Source of the DNA: Deefgea tanakiae
GTDB taxonomy: Bacteria; Pseudomonadota; Gammaproteobacteria; Burkholderiales; Chitinibacteraceae
DNA: 64,000 bases
Assembly (NCBI RefSeq): GCF_019665765.1
Contig: NZ_CP081150.1
Coordinates: forward strand, 1,178,001-1,242,000
Direction: 5' to 3'
Part shown: positions 38,187 through 45,663 of the stretch, one piece after another
Position numbering within the stretch: position 1 is the first letter of the stretch
How the letters are laid out: each line of letters opens with the position of its first letter
The notes under the pieces: generated by a model
Database searches by the model: none
What the model was told of the DNA's origin: nothing
The model's input: the letters and a program-made list of their open reading frames with translations, nothing else
Made by a program: the position numbers and the translations under genes

Positions 38187-39203
38187 TCAATTAGATTGAG
38201 TGAGTGCGCTAGAAAGAAGCTGCGCAGTAATATTAACAATCGGAATCACGCGATCATATGCCATCCGAGTTGGGCCAATAACGCCTAATGTGCCAACAAT
38301 TTCATTGTTGACGCGATAGGGCGCAGCGATAACGGAGCATTCGTCGAGTGTAGCAATGCCCGATTCGTTGCCAATATAAATTTGGATGCCTTCGGCGTTT
38401 TGCCCTAGCTGCATTAGTTTTAGTAAGGTGCTTTTTTGCTCAAAAAGTTCAAACAATTGCCGCATTCTGGCCATGTCAGTACCAAAATCATTCAATCCGA
38501 GTAGCTGATGCTCGCCTGCGATAATCATATGGTCGTGGCTTAGATCGCTGCCGATATGCGCTGCGGCATTCATTAAATCGTACAAATCGCTTTTTACTCG
38601 ACCTAAGTCGCCCTGTAGCAAGCTCATTAGATTGGAAATGGTTTTGCCTGCACAGTGACTATTGAGAAAGTGAGCCGCTTCAATCAGCGCTGCATGACTT
38701 AAATGATGTTCGGTTTGCACGATTCGATTTTGAACTTCACCATCGGCGGTCACTAAAATGAGTAATACTCGCTTTTCGGATAAAGGTAAAAATTCAATTT
38801 GCTTTAATACGTTCTCGGTTCTTTTCGGTGTGATCACAACGCCAGCAAATTGTGTGAGTTGCGACAAGAGCTGTGACGCAGCTGCAATACTGTGCTGTGC
38901 ATTGTCGTTCGGTAATTCGGTGTGCTGCAATTCATTCATTTGCTGCGGCAAGCCGGGCGCGGTGAGTAGGTGATCGACAAACAATCTATAGCCTTGCGCG
39001 GTTGGAATCCGGCCCGCCGATGTGTGCGGGCTGGCAATCAAGCCTAGGTTTTCCAAGTCTGCCATCACGTTGCGTATCGTTGCAGCGCTGACATCCAGTC
39101 CGGCGTATTGGGAGAGCGCCTTGGAGCCAACAGGATGGCCGTCGGCAATATAGCGTTCGACCAGTGTCTTAAGCAGGATGTGGGATCGATCATTGAGCAT
39201 CAT
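38187..39203 (-). CDS. hrcA: Heat-inducible transcription repressor HrcA
   Basis: Represses chaperone genes by binding CIRCE operators; its folding depends on GroEL in studied systems. Two tandem ATGs (39203, 39200) are possible, giving about 338 residues from MMLNDRSHILLKTLVERYIADGHPVGSKAL. The winged helix contains SAATIRNVMADLENLGLIASPHTSAGRIPTAQGYRLFVD (about residues 43-81); the later GAF-like part ends GVIGPTRMAYDRVIPIVN. No dnaK, grpE or groE gene is in the window and no CIRCE dyad was seen near it. Confidence 0.93.
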   Translation of the reverse strand: MMLNDRSHILLKTLVERYIADGHPVGSKALSQYAGLDVSAATIRNVMADLENLGLIASPHTSAGRIPTAQGYRLFVDHLLTAPGLPQQMNELQHTELPNDNAQHSIAAASQLLSQLTQFAGVVITPKRTENVLKQIEFLPLSEKRVLLILVTADGEVQNRIVQTEHHLSHAALIEAAHFLNSHCAGKTISNLMSLLQGDLGRVKSDLYDLMNAAAHIGSDLSHDHMIIAGEHQLLGLNDFGTDMARMRQLFELFEQKSTLLKLMQLGQNAEGIQIYIGNESGIATLDECSVIAAPYRVNNEIVGTLGVIGPTRMAYDRVIPIVNITAQLLSSALTQSN

Positions 39204-39298
39204 AGCGCTGGATTTTAACCTGTCTGCCGTGTTATTAATGCGTTCTGTGATTTTTTTTACGAACAAAACCCAAACATATTGGTGTAAAACCACACGTC

Positions 39299-40174
39299 AT
39301 GCATAGCCTATTCAAAACCATCGCCCTCGTTGGCCGTCTTCATACGCCTGCTTTAGGTGATCCGATTCGCCGTTTGGCCGATATGCTGGAAACAGGCGGC
39401 ATCAAAGTCTTGATCGAGCAAGAAATCGCCATTGAGCACGGCATCGCTGAATATCAAAAAGTCAGTCGCGATCATATCGGCAAATTGGCTGATTTGGTCG
39501 TAGTGCTGGGGGGGGATGGCACCATGTTGTCGGTGGCGCGTTTGCTCGCACCTTATCGGATTCCGCTAGTGGGGATTAATCAAGGTCGCCTTGGGTTTAT
39601 GACCGATATTCCATTGCATGAAATGGAAACGACAGTCAGTAATATGATTGCGGGGCAGTTCGTGCCCGAAGAGCGGATTTTGCTTGAAACCACGATTTTG
39701 CGCGATGGTCAGCCGATTTCAACATCACTTGCGTTTAACGACGTGGTATTTAGTCGCGGCTCGATTGGTTCAATGATTGAGTTTGAAATTTTTGTCGATA
39801 ATCAGTTTGTGTATAGCCAGCGTTCCGATGGTTTGGTGGTGTCGACGCCAACTGGGTCAACCGCCTATGCCTTGGCCTCTGGCGGCCCGATTTTGCATCC
39901 ATCACTGCCTGCCATTACCTTGGTGCCGATTTGCCCGCAGTCGCTGTCTAATCGCCCGATTGTGGTGTCTGATAACGCCCAAGTGGCCTTCTTGTTGACG
40001 CGCGGGCAGGGCGCTCGTGTGCATTTTGATAATCAATCCGATTTCGAGTTGCACGAAATGGATCGCGTGATAATTCGTCGCTACACCAATTCGCTGCGTA
40101 TCTTGCACCCGCATGGTTATAGCTATTACGACATGCTACGTGCCAAGTTGCGCTGGGGTGAAAAGTTGCTTTAA
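39299..40174 (+). CDS. nadK: NAD kinase
   Basis: Phosphorylates NAD to NADP in the cytoplasm. The 291 residues show the catalytic VVLGGDGTMLSVAR (about 68-81), GINQGRLGFMTDI (about 95-107) and SDGLVVSTPTGSTAYALASGGPILHP (about 177-202). It is divergent from hrcA with 95 bases between them, the order hrcA-nadK-recN found in many betaproteobacteria. Confidence 0.95.
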   Translation: MHSLFKTIALVGRLHTPALGDPIRRLADMLETGGIKVLIEQEIAIEHGIAEYQKVSRDHIGKLADLVVVLGGDGTMLSVARLLAPYRIPLVGINQGRLGFMTDIPLHEMETTVSNMIAGQFVPEERILLETTILRDGQPISTSLAFNDVVFSRGSIGSMIEFEIFVDNQFVYSQRSDGLVVSTPTGSTAYALASGGPILHPSLPAITLVPICPQSLSNRPIVVSDNAQVAFLLTRGQGARVHFDNQSDFELHEMDRVIIRRYTNSLRILHPHGYSYYDMLRAKLRWGEKLL

Positions 40175-40224
40175 GTGCTTGGGTACAAGTTTTGGCCTAA
40201 GTCAACCTAGTTTTTCTTCGTGGT

Positions 40225-40286
40225 CACGCCTTGTTGTGCTTTATTGTTCTGTCTGCGGCGTGCCCGCATTAGCATAAAATTTGCGT
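40225..40286. repeat. Structured intergenic element B (upstream of recN)
   Basis: CACGCC (40225-40230) and GGCGTG (40257-40262) close a 26-base loop that matches element A (25081-25106) at 21 of 26 positions. The following GCATAAAATTTGC also resembles the right end of element A. It lies between nadK and recN. Confidence 0.55.
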
Positions 40287-40373
40287 GTTTTATGTGCATC
40301 ATTTGAAAATCATTCTCGCTATCCATATAGAACGAATGTACACTTTGATCTTATTCTGAGCTTAGGTGAGACC

Positions 40374-42026
40374 ATGCTGGCTGCGCTGCATTTACGTGAT
40401 TTTGTCATTGTTCGTGAATTGGATTTAGATTTCTCGCAAGGCTTAACCGTATTGACCGGTGAAACCGGCGCAGGTAAATCGATTTTGATTGATGCGCTGG
40501 GTCTTTTGCTGGGCGATCGTTCTGATGCGGGCGTTGTACGGCACGGCGCCGAGCGCGCCGAGCTGTCGGCTGAGTTTATCTGCGACAAAATCCCACAAGT
40601 GGCGGAATGGTTGATTGAGCAAGGACTAAATAACGAAGGCGAGCCGCTGATCATTCGTCGCATCATTGACGCCAGCGGTAAATCACGTTCATTCATCAAT
40701 GGCAGTCCAGTCACGCTGGCGCAGCTCAAAGGGGTTGGCGAATTTCTGGTTGATATTCACGGCCAGCACGCACACCAATCTCTATTGCGTCACGATGCGC
40801 AGCGCGACTTGCTCGATGCCTATGCTGGTACGACGCAGCAAGCGCGTGACATGGCTAAAAAATATCAAGCTTGGCACACTTTGGCGCAGCAGCTTTATGA
40901 TGCTGAGCAAAATGCTGAGCGTTTTGAAGCCGAGCGTGAGCGTTTGCAGTGGCAAATCGACGAAGTGGTGGCTCTCAATATGCAGGCGGGTGAATGGCCT
41001 GAGTTGCAAGCTGATCACAAACGCCTGCATCACGCCGCTGGACTGATTGATGGTGTGCAAGAAGGCTTACTGGCACTGAGCGATGGTGATGACAACTGCC
41101 AAAGCTGGCTCGCTACGGTGGCGCATCGCCTGAGCCAATTGGCTGATTTTGATCCTTCTATCAATGAAACCCTAGAGCTGATTGCGGGTGCCGAGGCGCA
41201 ATTGGCCGAATCGGTTAGTTCTTTGCGTCTTTATGCCGACCGCCTTGAGCTAGATCCAGAGCGTTTGGCTGAAGTCGAAAGCCGTCTCGATGCAATGTAT
41301 AAAATGGGCCGTAAATATCGCATTGATCCTTCGCAATTGCTGGAGCAGTTGCATGAATGGCAGGCGCGCTTGGCCGAATTGGGTGGTGCGGAAGGCTTGG
41401 ATGCGTTGCGCAAACAAGTAACAACTGCAGAGGCGCAATATCGCAAATTAGCGACGGCCTTGACGAAGCAGCGCACCGTTGCTGCAAAAAAACTGTCGAG
41501 CCTGGTAACCGAGCAAATGCAAGTGCTCGCCTTGTCGGGTAGCCGTTGTGAAGTTGTATTGCAAGAGTTAGCGCACCCTGCCGCGTACGGTTTGGAGCAA
41601 GTCGAATTGCAGGTTGCTAATCATCCTGCATCGCCGTTGCGCCCGATGGCTAAAGTGGCCTCCGGTGGTGAGTTGTCTCGGATAAGTTTGGCGCTGCAAG
41701 TGGTGACCAGCCAAGTGGCTAATGTGCCAACACTGATTTTTGATGAGGTCGACGTCGGTATCGGCGGGCGTGTAGCGGAAATTGTGGGCCGATTGTTGTC
41801 TGAGCTCGGACAAACCTGCCAAGTGCTTTGTATCACCCATTTGCCACAAGTCGCCGCCTGCGGCGCGCAGCATTTACAGGTAGCAAAACAGCAAGGCAAA
41901 GAGGGCGTGATCAGCTCGATTGAAACTTTAAGTCACGAAGCACGGATCGAAGAAATCGCTCGGATGCTGGGCGGTTTGGATATTACTGAAACGACAAGGC
42001 AACATGCAGCAGAAATGTTGGCTTGA
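40374..42026 (+). CDS. recN: DNA repair protein RecN
   Basis: SMC-like ATPase acting in double-strand break repair. The ATG at 40374 follows AGGTGA and gives 550 residues, the normal size; the longer reading from 40281 adds unrelated residues. Walker A is GETGAGKSILIDALGLLLGDRS (about 29-50), the coiled-coil hairpin covers about 150-370 with many Gln/Glu-rich helices, and the ABC signature VASGGELSRISLAL (about 427-440) precedes Walker B TLIFDEVDVGIGG (about 454-466). No clear LexA box was recognised upstream. Confidence 0.95.
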   Translation: MLAALHLRDFVIVRELDLDFSQGLTVLTGETGAGKSILIDALGLLLGDRSDAGVVRHGAERAELSAEFICDKIPQVAEWLIEQGLNNEGEPLIIRRIIDASGKSRSFINGSPVTLAQLKGVGEFLVDIHGQHAHQSLLRHDAQRDLLDAYAGTTQQARDMAKKYQAWHTLAQQLYDAEQNAERFEAERERLQWQIDEVVALNMQAGEWPELQADHKRLHHAAGLIDGVQEGLLALSDGDDNCQSWLATVAHRLSQLADFDPSINETLELIAGAEAQLAESVSSLRLYADRLELDPERLAEVESRLDAMYKMGRKYRIDPSQLLEQLHEWQARLAELGGAEGLDALRKQVTTAEAQYRKLATALTKQRTVAAKKLSSLVTEQMQVLALSGSRCEVVLQELAHPAAYGLEQVELQVANHPASPLRPMAKVASGGELSRISLALQVVTSQVANVPTLIFDEVDVGIGGRVAEIVGRLLSELGQTCQVLCITHLPQVAACGAQHLQVAKQQGKEGVISSIETLSHEARIEEIARMLGGLDITETTRQHAAEMLA

Positions 42027-42090
42027 AGGTATTGCTCGCTAGTAGTTGATTAGTCTTGTCTGGCGAGTAATACGTACGGGGTTTTTAAAA

Positions 42091-43341
42091 ATGACGGATT
42101 TAGATTTTATGCACGCTGCCCTGCAAGAGGCTCAGCGTGCTTTTTCTTTGGGCGAAGTGCCTGTTGGGGCGGTGGTGGTGTATCGCGGCGAAATTATCGG
42201 TCGTGGGCACAATCAGCCGATCACGAGTCACGACCCCAGCGCCCATGCTGAAATGGTTGCGATTCGTCAAGCGGCCTTGCATCTGGGTAATTATCGTCTG
42301 TCTGAATGTGAGCTATTTATCACGCTTGAGCCGTGTTTAATGTGCAGTGGGGCGATTTTTCAGTCTCGGATTATGCGAGTAGTGTACGCCGCTAGCGAGC
42401 CCAAAACGGGCGCGGCAGGTAGTGTTTGCAATCCTTACTTAGATGCACGGCTCAATCATCACACCCAGATCGAGCAAGGCCCCTGCGAAGCAGAGTCACG
42501 GCAAATGCTCCAAGATTTTTTTGCCCTGCAGCGGAAAAGCCAACAAAACGCCGCGCCTTTGTGTATTAGCGGCTTGCTCAATTTTCGTGATTTGGGCGGT
42601 TTTAAAACGGCGGATGGTCGCACGGTAAAATCGGGTTTGGTTTTTCGCGCCGAGCAATTAGTTGCGCTTGAAGAAGTGGGCTTGGCGGAAGTGGCCGCTT
42701 TAGGTTTGCAGCAAATTTGGGATTTTCGCGCGCCAACAGAAGTAGCGAAATACCCTGATCCCGTCTGGCCAAATACGACTCCCAAATGGGGTGATGTGCT
42801 GGCTGAGTCGGCACAAAAAACGGCTGTCCAGTTTGAAGCTTTACTACAAGATCCTGCCTTGCTGAGTCAGCACTTGGGTGAAGGCCGCGCTGAACAAGTG
42901 ATGATTGAAGTTTATCGCGACATGGTGCGTTGCCCACACGCGCAGACTGTGATGCAGCAATTTTTAATGTCGTTCTGCGATGCAGATCAATACCCCGTGT
43001 TATTTCATTGCACTGCTGGTAAAGATAGAACTGGCTGGGCGGCGGTGCTGCTATTGACGATTTTAGGTGTGCCGCACGAGCGTATTTTGCGCGACTACCT
43101 GGCGAGCAATGAAAATATATTGAACAAATATCAGGCTTTGATTGCGCGATGCGTGGCAAATGGCGCTGATGAGTGCATCCTGAACGCAATTTTTGGGGTG
43201 CGCGCCGAGTACCTAAAAGCTGCGCTGCATGAGGTAAAAAAAGTATCCGGTACTCTGCCGCGCTATATCGAGCATGTTTTGGGGGTTACGCCATTACAGC
43301 AGGCACAAATTCAGCAGGTTTTACTCGTTAATCCGTTTTGA
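42091..43341 (+). CDS. tadA: tRNA adenosine deaminase TadA fused to a tyrosine phosphatase-like domain
   Basis: The N-terminal part (about residues 1-150) is TadA, which converts A34 to inosine in tRNA-Arg. It has zinc ligands in SAHAEMVAIRQA (about 49-60) and EPCLMCSGAI (about 83-92), and DPSAH substrate residues. After a short linker, residues about 165-415 form a DSP/PF13350-like protein tyrosine-serine phosphatase: SGLLNFRDLGGFKTADGRTVKSGLVFRAEQL and the catalytic P-loop HCTAGKDRTG (CX5R). The frame is continuous with no stop between them. The start at 42091 gives 416 residues. The phosphatase substrate is unknown. Confidence 0.88.
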   Translation: MTDLDFMHAALQEAQRAFSLGEVPVGAVVVYRGEIIGRGHNQPITSHDPSAHAEMVAIRQAALHLGNYRLSECELFITLEPCLMCSGAIFQSRIMRVVYAASEPKTGAAGSVCNPYLDARLNHHTQIEQGPCEAESRQMLQDFFALQRKSQQNAAPLCISGLLNFRDLGGFKTADGRTVKSGLVFRAEQLVALEEVGLAEVAALGLQQIWDFRAPTEVAKYPDPVWPNTTPKWGDVLAESAQKTAVQFEALLQDPALLSQHLGEGRAEQVMIEVYRDMVRCPHAQTVMQQFLMSFCDADQYPVLFHCTAGKDRTGWAAVLLLTILGVPHERILRDYLASNENILNKYQALIARCVANGADECILNAIFGVRAEYLKAALHEVKKVSGTLPRYIEHVLGVTPLQQAQIQQVLLVNPF

Positions 43342-43690
43342 TGCACCATTGAGCGATGTAATGATCACCTGCCGAATTAAGAGGTTAGCGCAATCGAGCC
43401 CTAAATTGCTGTAGTGTGGCTATTCAGTTTGTCCTCATGCTCAAAGGATTATTTGCTCTCGGATTACGGAAAATTGCCGAAACCCTGTAAGTACGAGCCG
43501 CTGAGCTTAGCGACAATAATTCAAGCGATGCATAGATTCTGCTTGCGTAGCTAAATCAAATTCCTGTATCGGGATGGTTGCGACGGTCAACTGTGCTAGG
43601 GCTACGATATTAAGTATTTACGTATGAAAAATTCTTCTACGGATTGGCTTTTTCGTGCTTGCCGTTTAAGAAAAAAGGCTGCGTTCTGGC
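43342..43690. other. Intergenic stretch upstream of the gcv promoter
   Basis: About 350 bases after tadA hold no credible gene in any frame and no recognised RNA. There is no clear terminator for tadA. A weak promoter-like pair (TTGCGA at 43578, TACGAT at 43603, 19-base spacer) is present. The stretch may hold gcv control sites. Confidence 0.4.
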
Positions 43691-43719
43691 TTGCCATTCT
43701 CTTGGCTTGCAACGATAAT
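43691..43719 (+). promoter_or_regulatory. Probable sigma-70 promoter of the gcv operon
   Basis: TTGCCA (43691-43696) and GATAAT (43714-43719) are 17 bases apart. The expected start near 43726 would begin the transcript directly at the first stem of the glycine riboswitch, which supports the call. Confidence 0.6.
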
Positions 43720-43730
43720 CCCGCTCGTAA

Positions 43731-43943
43731 GCAGGAGAGTGTGATTTTTACCATTTCATTGATTTAAATCACCACCGAAGGCGCAAATGCACCCGCAAAT
43801 CGCTCAGGTATCAGGGACTGCTGATCAGATGTACAACTCTGGAGAGCGATGCTCGGCGAATCAAACGCCCGCAGCATCCACCGAAGGGCTCAACAATCAC
43901 GTAGTGATTGGAAAATCTCAGGTGTCAGGACAGAGGGGTGTTG
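43731..43943 (+). promoter_or_regulatory. Tandem glycine riboswitch
   Basis: Two consecutive glycine aptamers in the gcvT leader. Aptamer 1 (about 43731-43837) has GGAGAG, then CCACCGAAGGCGC and CGCTCAGG. Aptamer 2 (about 43838-43943) has CTGGAGAGCG, CCACCGAAGGGC, ATCTCAGG and GGACAGAGGGG. These are the conserved core elements of the class. In known gcv systems glycine binding turns expression on. A bulged hairpin (43946-43965) follows without a T-run, so control may be at translation, but the mechanism cannot be read with certainty. Confidence 0.9.
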
Positions 43944-43995
43944 CCCGCTAAGCCTTAGGCTTGCGGTCTTAGAGGGATATACCTTGAGAAACCCC

Positions 43996-45099
43996 ATGAC
44001 AACACCAAAAACCACGCCTTTATACGACTGTCACCTTGCCGCTAACGCCAAAATTGTTGATTTTGCCGGCTGGTCTATGCCGATTCATTACGGCTCACAA
44101 CTCAAAGAACACGAAATCGTCCGTGCCGACGCGGGTATGTTCGATGTATCGCACATGTGCGTGCTCGACATCACCGGTGCGGATGCCAAATCTTTTTTGC
44201 GCGGCCTGATCGCTAACGACGTTGAACGCCTGGCGTTTGAAGGTAAAGCGCTTTACTCGGGCATGTTGACGCCTGAAGGTACCGTCATCGACGACTTGAT
44301 CGTTTACCTGACGCATTACGGCTACCGTGTCGTGGTGAATGCGGGTACGGCAGATAAAGACATCGCATGGATGCTCAAGCAAGCCCAAGGGCAGGACGTA
44401 CAAATCCATGTTCGCCGCGAATTGGCGATGATTGCCGTGCAAGGCCCGAACGCGATTGAAAAAGCGTGCAAAGTGATTCACGAAGAGTGGGAAGCCACGG
44501 TGAAAGCACTGAAAGTATTCCAAGGTTTCCCATTCGGTACAGTAGAAGACGGCTGGTTTATCGCTCGCACGGGTTACACCGGTGAAGATGGCCTAGAAAT
44601 TATGTTGCCCGCAGAAGAGGCTCCGTTGTTCTGGAAAGCCTTGATTAGCGTTGGCGTTGCGCCAATCGGCTTGGGCGCGCGCGATACATTACGCCTTGAA
44701 GCAGGTATGAATTTGTATGGTCACGATATGGATGAAACCATTTCGCCACTCGAAGCGGGTATGGGTTGGACGATTGCGTGGGAACCTGCAGACCGTGATT
44801 TTATTGGCCGCAAAGCACTTGAGGCGCAACGCGCAGCTGGCGTGGCGATGAAGCAAGTGGGTTTGGTGCTCGAAGGTCGTGGCGTGTTGCGCGAAGGTCA
44901 AATCGTTGAAGTGGCGGGTGTCGGCAAAGGCATTATCACCAGCGGTACTTTTTCACCTACACTCAAACATTCCGTCGCCATCGCTCGCATTCCAGCGGCG
45001 ACCGGTGAAACGGCACAGGTCGATTTGCGCGGTACCTTGACCGATGTTCGCATCGTGAAAATGCCATTTGTACGCAACGGCAAAAAAGTATTTAACTAA
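43996..45099 (+). CDS. gcvT: Glycine cleavage system aminomethyltransferase (T protein)
   Basis: Transfers the methylene group from the aminomethyl-lipoyl H protein to tetrahydrofolate, releasing ammonia. The ATG at 43996 gives [35 protein letters not shown], the family start, and 367 residues. An in-frame TTG at 43984 lies about seven bases after GAGGG and could also be used; the long reading back to 43849 runs inside the riboswitch and is rejected. Folate and substrate motifs include [19 protein letters not shown] (about 82-100), [16 protein letters not shown] (about 191-206) and [23 protein letters not shown]. Confidence 0.95.
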   Translation: MTTPKTTPLYDCHLAANAKIVDFAGWSMPIHYGSQLKEHEIVRADAGMFDVSHMCVLDITGADAKSFLRGLIANDVERLAFEGKALYSGMLTPEGTVIDDLIVYLTHYGYRVVVNAGTADKDIAWMLKQAQGQDVQIHVRRELAMIAVQGPNAIEKACKVIHEEWEATVKALKVFQGFPFGTVEDGWFIARTGYTGEDGLEIMLPAEEAPLFWKALISVGVAPIGLGARDTLRLEAGMNLYGHDMDETISPLEAGMGWTIAWEPADRDFIGRKALEAQRAAGVAMKQVGLVLEGRGVLREGQIVEVAGVGKGIITSGTFSPTLKHSVAIARIPAATGETAQVDLRGTLTDVRIVKMPFVRNGKKVFN

Positions 45100-45106
45100 T
45101 TAGAAA

Positions 45107-45154
45107 GGGTATTGCTATCTAGTTATTGATAACAGTCTCCTACATTGATATACC
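45107..45154. repeat. Intergenic stem-loop between gcvT and gcvH
   Basis: GGGTAT and ATATACC-like ends enclose a second helix (GTTAT/ATAAC). It begins eight bases after the gcvT stop. Ends and position recall the stem-loops at 17689 and 23534, although the middle differs. Confidence 0.45.
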
Positions 45155-45184
45155 TATCTATAATTTAAACTTAAGGACTTCATC

Positions 45185-45571
45185 ATGAGCAATATTCCAG
45201 CAGAACTCAAATACGTAAACAGCCATGAATGGTTGCGTTTAGAAGCCGATGGCACTGTGACCATCGGCATTACCGATCACGCGCAAGAATTACTAGGCGA
45301 CATCGTTTTTGTTGAATTGCCACAAGTGGGCGACGAGTTGGCTGCCGAAGCGACTGCGGGTGTGGTTGAGTCTGTAAAAGCGGCATCGGATGTGTACGCA
45401 CCGATTGCTGGCGAAGTGGTCGCGATCAATGATGAGCTGACTAGCGCGCCAGAATTGGCCAATTCTGATCCGTACGGCGCGGCTTGGTTCTTCCGCGTGA
45501 AACCTGCGGATGCGTCAGTGCTAGATGGCCTTATGACTGCAGAACAATACGCTAAAGAAATCGGCGTTTAA
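45185..45571 (+). CDS. gcvH: Glycine cleavage system H protein
   Basis: Lipoyl carrier shuttling intermediates between P, T and L proteins. The 128 residues include the lipoylated Lys in [26 protein letters not shown] (Lys about residue 65) and the N-terminal [40 protein letters not shown]. An AAGGA lies before the ATG. It is separated from gcvP by 92 bases that can form competing hairpins. Confidence 0.96.
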   Translation: MSNIPAELKYVNSHEWLRLEADGTVTIGITDHAQELLGDIVFVELPQVGDELAAEATAGVVESVKAASDVYAPIAGEVVAINDELTSAPELANSDPYGAAWFFRVKPADASVLDGLMTAEQYAKEIGV

Positions 45572-45599
45572 GCGTTACGCACCCGATTGTGCATTGAAT

Positions 45600-45650
45600 G
45601 GATAGGGGCGGACAAACCGCCCTTATCCCGTTTAGGCCCTTGCCGCCCCT
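45600..45650 (+). other. Competing hairpins in the gcvH-gcvP gap
   Basis: GGATAGGGGCGG (45600-45611) can pair with CCGCCCTTATCC (45617-45628), one G-U. Part of the same arm, AGGGGCGG (45604-45611), can instead pair perfectly with CCGCCCCT (45643-45650), which is followed by a run of T at 45658-45663 just before the gcvP ATG. The two folds exclude each other. Confidence 0.5.
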
Positions 45651-45663
45651 GATTGGATTTTTT

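Noticed and set aside
39204-39298. CIRCE operator in the hrcA/nadK gap
   Set aside because: The dyad TTAGCACTC-N9-GAGTGCTAA was looked for and is absent.
40296-40322. Fur-box-like AATCATTCTC before recN
   Set aside because: Only one half-site fits; the other half is poor, and Fur control of recN is not expected.
43849-43995. N-terminal extension of gcvT
   Set aside because: These codons run through the second glycine aptamer and do not match the family start.
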